DNA of 5,136 nt from Actinomycetota bacterium (lineage in GTDB: Bacteria; Actinomycetota; Acidimicrobiia; IMCC26256; BP-133). The notes below the pieces were generated by a model. The model had not been told where the DNA came from and ran no database searches. It worked only from the letters and a program-made list of their open reading frames with translations. The position numbers were made by a program, and so were the translations under genes. This document shows positions 4,337-5,136 of the stretch, one piece after another (the stretch's first letter is position 1; the number at the start of each line of letters is the position of its first letter). The stretch covers positions 1 to 5,136 of the forward strand of contig JAUZEX010000708.1 of assembly GCA_030838815.1 (NCBI GenBank). Reading direction: 5' to 3'.

Positions 4337-5136
4337 ATGCCCGAGCTGCCGGAGATCACTGCCTTGGCGGAGCGTCTCGGCGAGCGGGTCGCGGGCCACG
4401 CCTTCGCCGGGGCCGTGCCGCTGTCGTTCTCCGGGCTGAAGACCGTCGTGCCCCCGCCCGAGAGCCTGATCGGCGAAGCCCTGCAGGCCGTCGGCCGACG
4501 GGGCAAGTTCCTCGTCTTCGAGTTCGGCGGGCCCCGGCTCCTCGTCCACCTCTCCCAGGGCGGACGGGTCGACGTCGAGGACCCGCCGAAGACGACCAAG
4601 CCGAAAGGCGCCGTCGTCCGCCTCCGGTTCGAGCCTGGTGAATTCGATGCAGGGCCGGCCATTCTGATCAAGGAGTTCGGCACCGAGCGGAAGGCCGGAT
4701 GGTGGGTGCTGGCCGAGGGCGACGACGGCCCCCTGGTCAAGCTCGGGCCCGACGTCGACTCCCCCGAAGGCCGCCAGTTACTCCTCGAGAGCGATGACCG
4801 GCGCCGGGTCCACACCCTCCTGCGGGACCAGCGCACCATCGCCGGCGTCGGCCGGGGCTACAGCGACGATGCCCTCCACGAGGCCGGGATCTCACCCTTC
4901 GCGGCGCTGGGCTCGCTCGACCGTCCGACCCGGGAACGACTCGTGGCCGCCCTCGGCAAGGTCATGGCCGATGGCCTCGAGGCGGAACGGCGCCGGACGG
5001 GCGGGCTCCCGCCCAAGGTCGGCGACCACTGGGTCGTCCACGGCCGCCACGGCCAGCCCTGCCCCCGCTGCGGGGCCGACCTGCGCCGGGTCTCCTACGA
5101 GTCCTACGAGGTGGCCTACTGCCCGCCCTGCCAGAC
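4337..5136 (+). CDS. Fpg/Nei-family DNA glycosylase/AP lyase, 3' end cut off
   Basis: A base-excision repair enzyme that removes oxidised bases and cleaves the resulting abasic site. The first 266 residues are present; the normal few C-terminal residues after CPPCQ lie beyond the right edge. MPELPEI carries the N-terminal proline (P2, the Schiff-base nucleophile after Met removal) and catalytic E3. K57 in RRGKFL and H71 in VHLSQGG match the conserved Lys and His. The helix-two-turn-helix segment is GVGRGYSDDALHEAGISPF (170-188), and the zinc finger is C242-x2-C245-x16-C262-x2-C265. Several positions differ from classical Fpg: Q74 where Met is usual, R173 where GN is usual, Y257 where the hairpin Arg is usual. 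This suggests a separate actinobacterial Fpg/Nei subfamily, so no mutM or nei symbol is given and substrate preference is open. The start lacks a Shine-Dalgarno site but has a well-placed -10 element. Confidence 0.87.
   Translation, partial: MPELPEITALAERLGERVAGHAFAGAVPLSFSGLKTVVPPPESLIGEALQAVGRRGKFLVFEFGGPRLLVHLSQGGRVDVEDPPKTTKPKGAVVRLRFEPGEFDAGPAILIKEFGTERKAGWWVLAEGDDGPLVKLGPDVDSPEGRQLLLESDDRRRVHTLLRDQRTIAGVGRGYSDDALHEAGISPFAALGSLDRPTRERLVAALGKVMADGLEAERRRTGGLPPKVGDHWVVHGRHGQPCPRCGADLRRVSYESYEVAYCPPCQ

Noticed and set aside
4078..4839. 253-codon minus-strand frame opposite the glycosylase gene
   Set aside because: Arg/Ser/Pro-rich shadow translation; the plus strand encodes a clear Fpg/Nei protein.

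Overview
This is a very GC-rich window (GC-dominated third codon positions, Shine-Dalgarno sites of the AAGGAG type, one probable leaderless start), most consistent with a high-GC actinobacterium. An F420-type luciferase-like oxidoreductase, a DUF3105 protein and an actinobacterial-looking Fpg/Nei glycosylase point the same way. An Acidimicrobiia-like lineage is my guess; nothing in the window proves the class. No RNA gene, CRISPR array, insertion sequence or phage gene is visible, and no stretch over 300 bases lacks a gene.

Layout: (1) 1-404, minus strand, the N-terminal 134 residues of N-acetylglucosamine-6-phosphate deacetylase (NagA), cut by the window edge. (2) 405-552, a divergent intergenic region with a GC hairpin, a dyad resembling the DasR operator of aminosugar genes, and weak promoter-like hexamers. 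(3) 553-819, plus strand, an 88-residue acidic protein carrying one octapeptide motif three times, followed after 59 bases by (4) 879-2267, a NuoF-like flavin/iron-sulfur NADH dehydrogenase subunit with no other complex I gene next to it. (5) 2268-2294, a short convergent gap with GC hairpins. (6) 2295-3038, minus strand, a membrane-anchored DUF3105 protein, and upstream of it 3100-3987, a luciferase-like oxidoreductase; the two look co-transcribed and a 22-codon frame links them by two 4-base overlaps. (7) 3988-4107, a divergent region with an unusually AT-rich patch of TTGAAATT repeats. (8) 4108-4278, plus strand, a 56-residue protein with a CxxCG knuckle. (9) 4337-5136, plus strand, an Fpg/Nei DNA glycosylase cut by the right edge just after its zinc finger.

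Most of the genes are housekeeping-like and do not form one pathway. The most interesting points are the acidic repeat protein paired with a lone, divergent NuoF; the dre-like dyad beside nagA; the symmetric AT-rich operator candidate; the bridging mini-frame; and non-canonical residues at several normally conserved positions of the glycosylase. All family assignments come from reading motifs by eye, without database searches.
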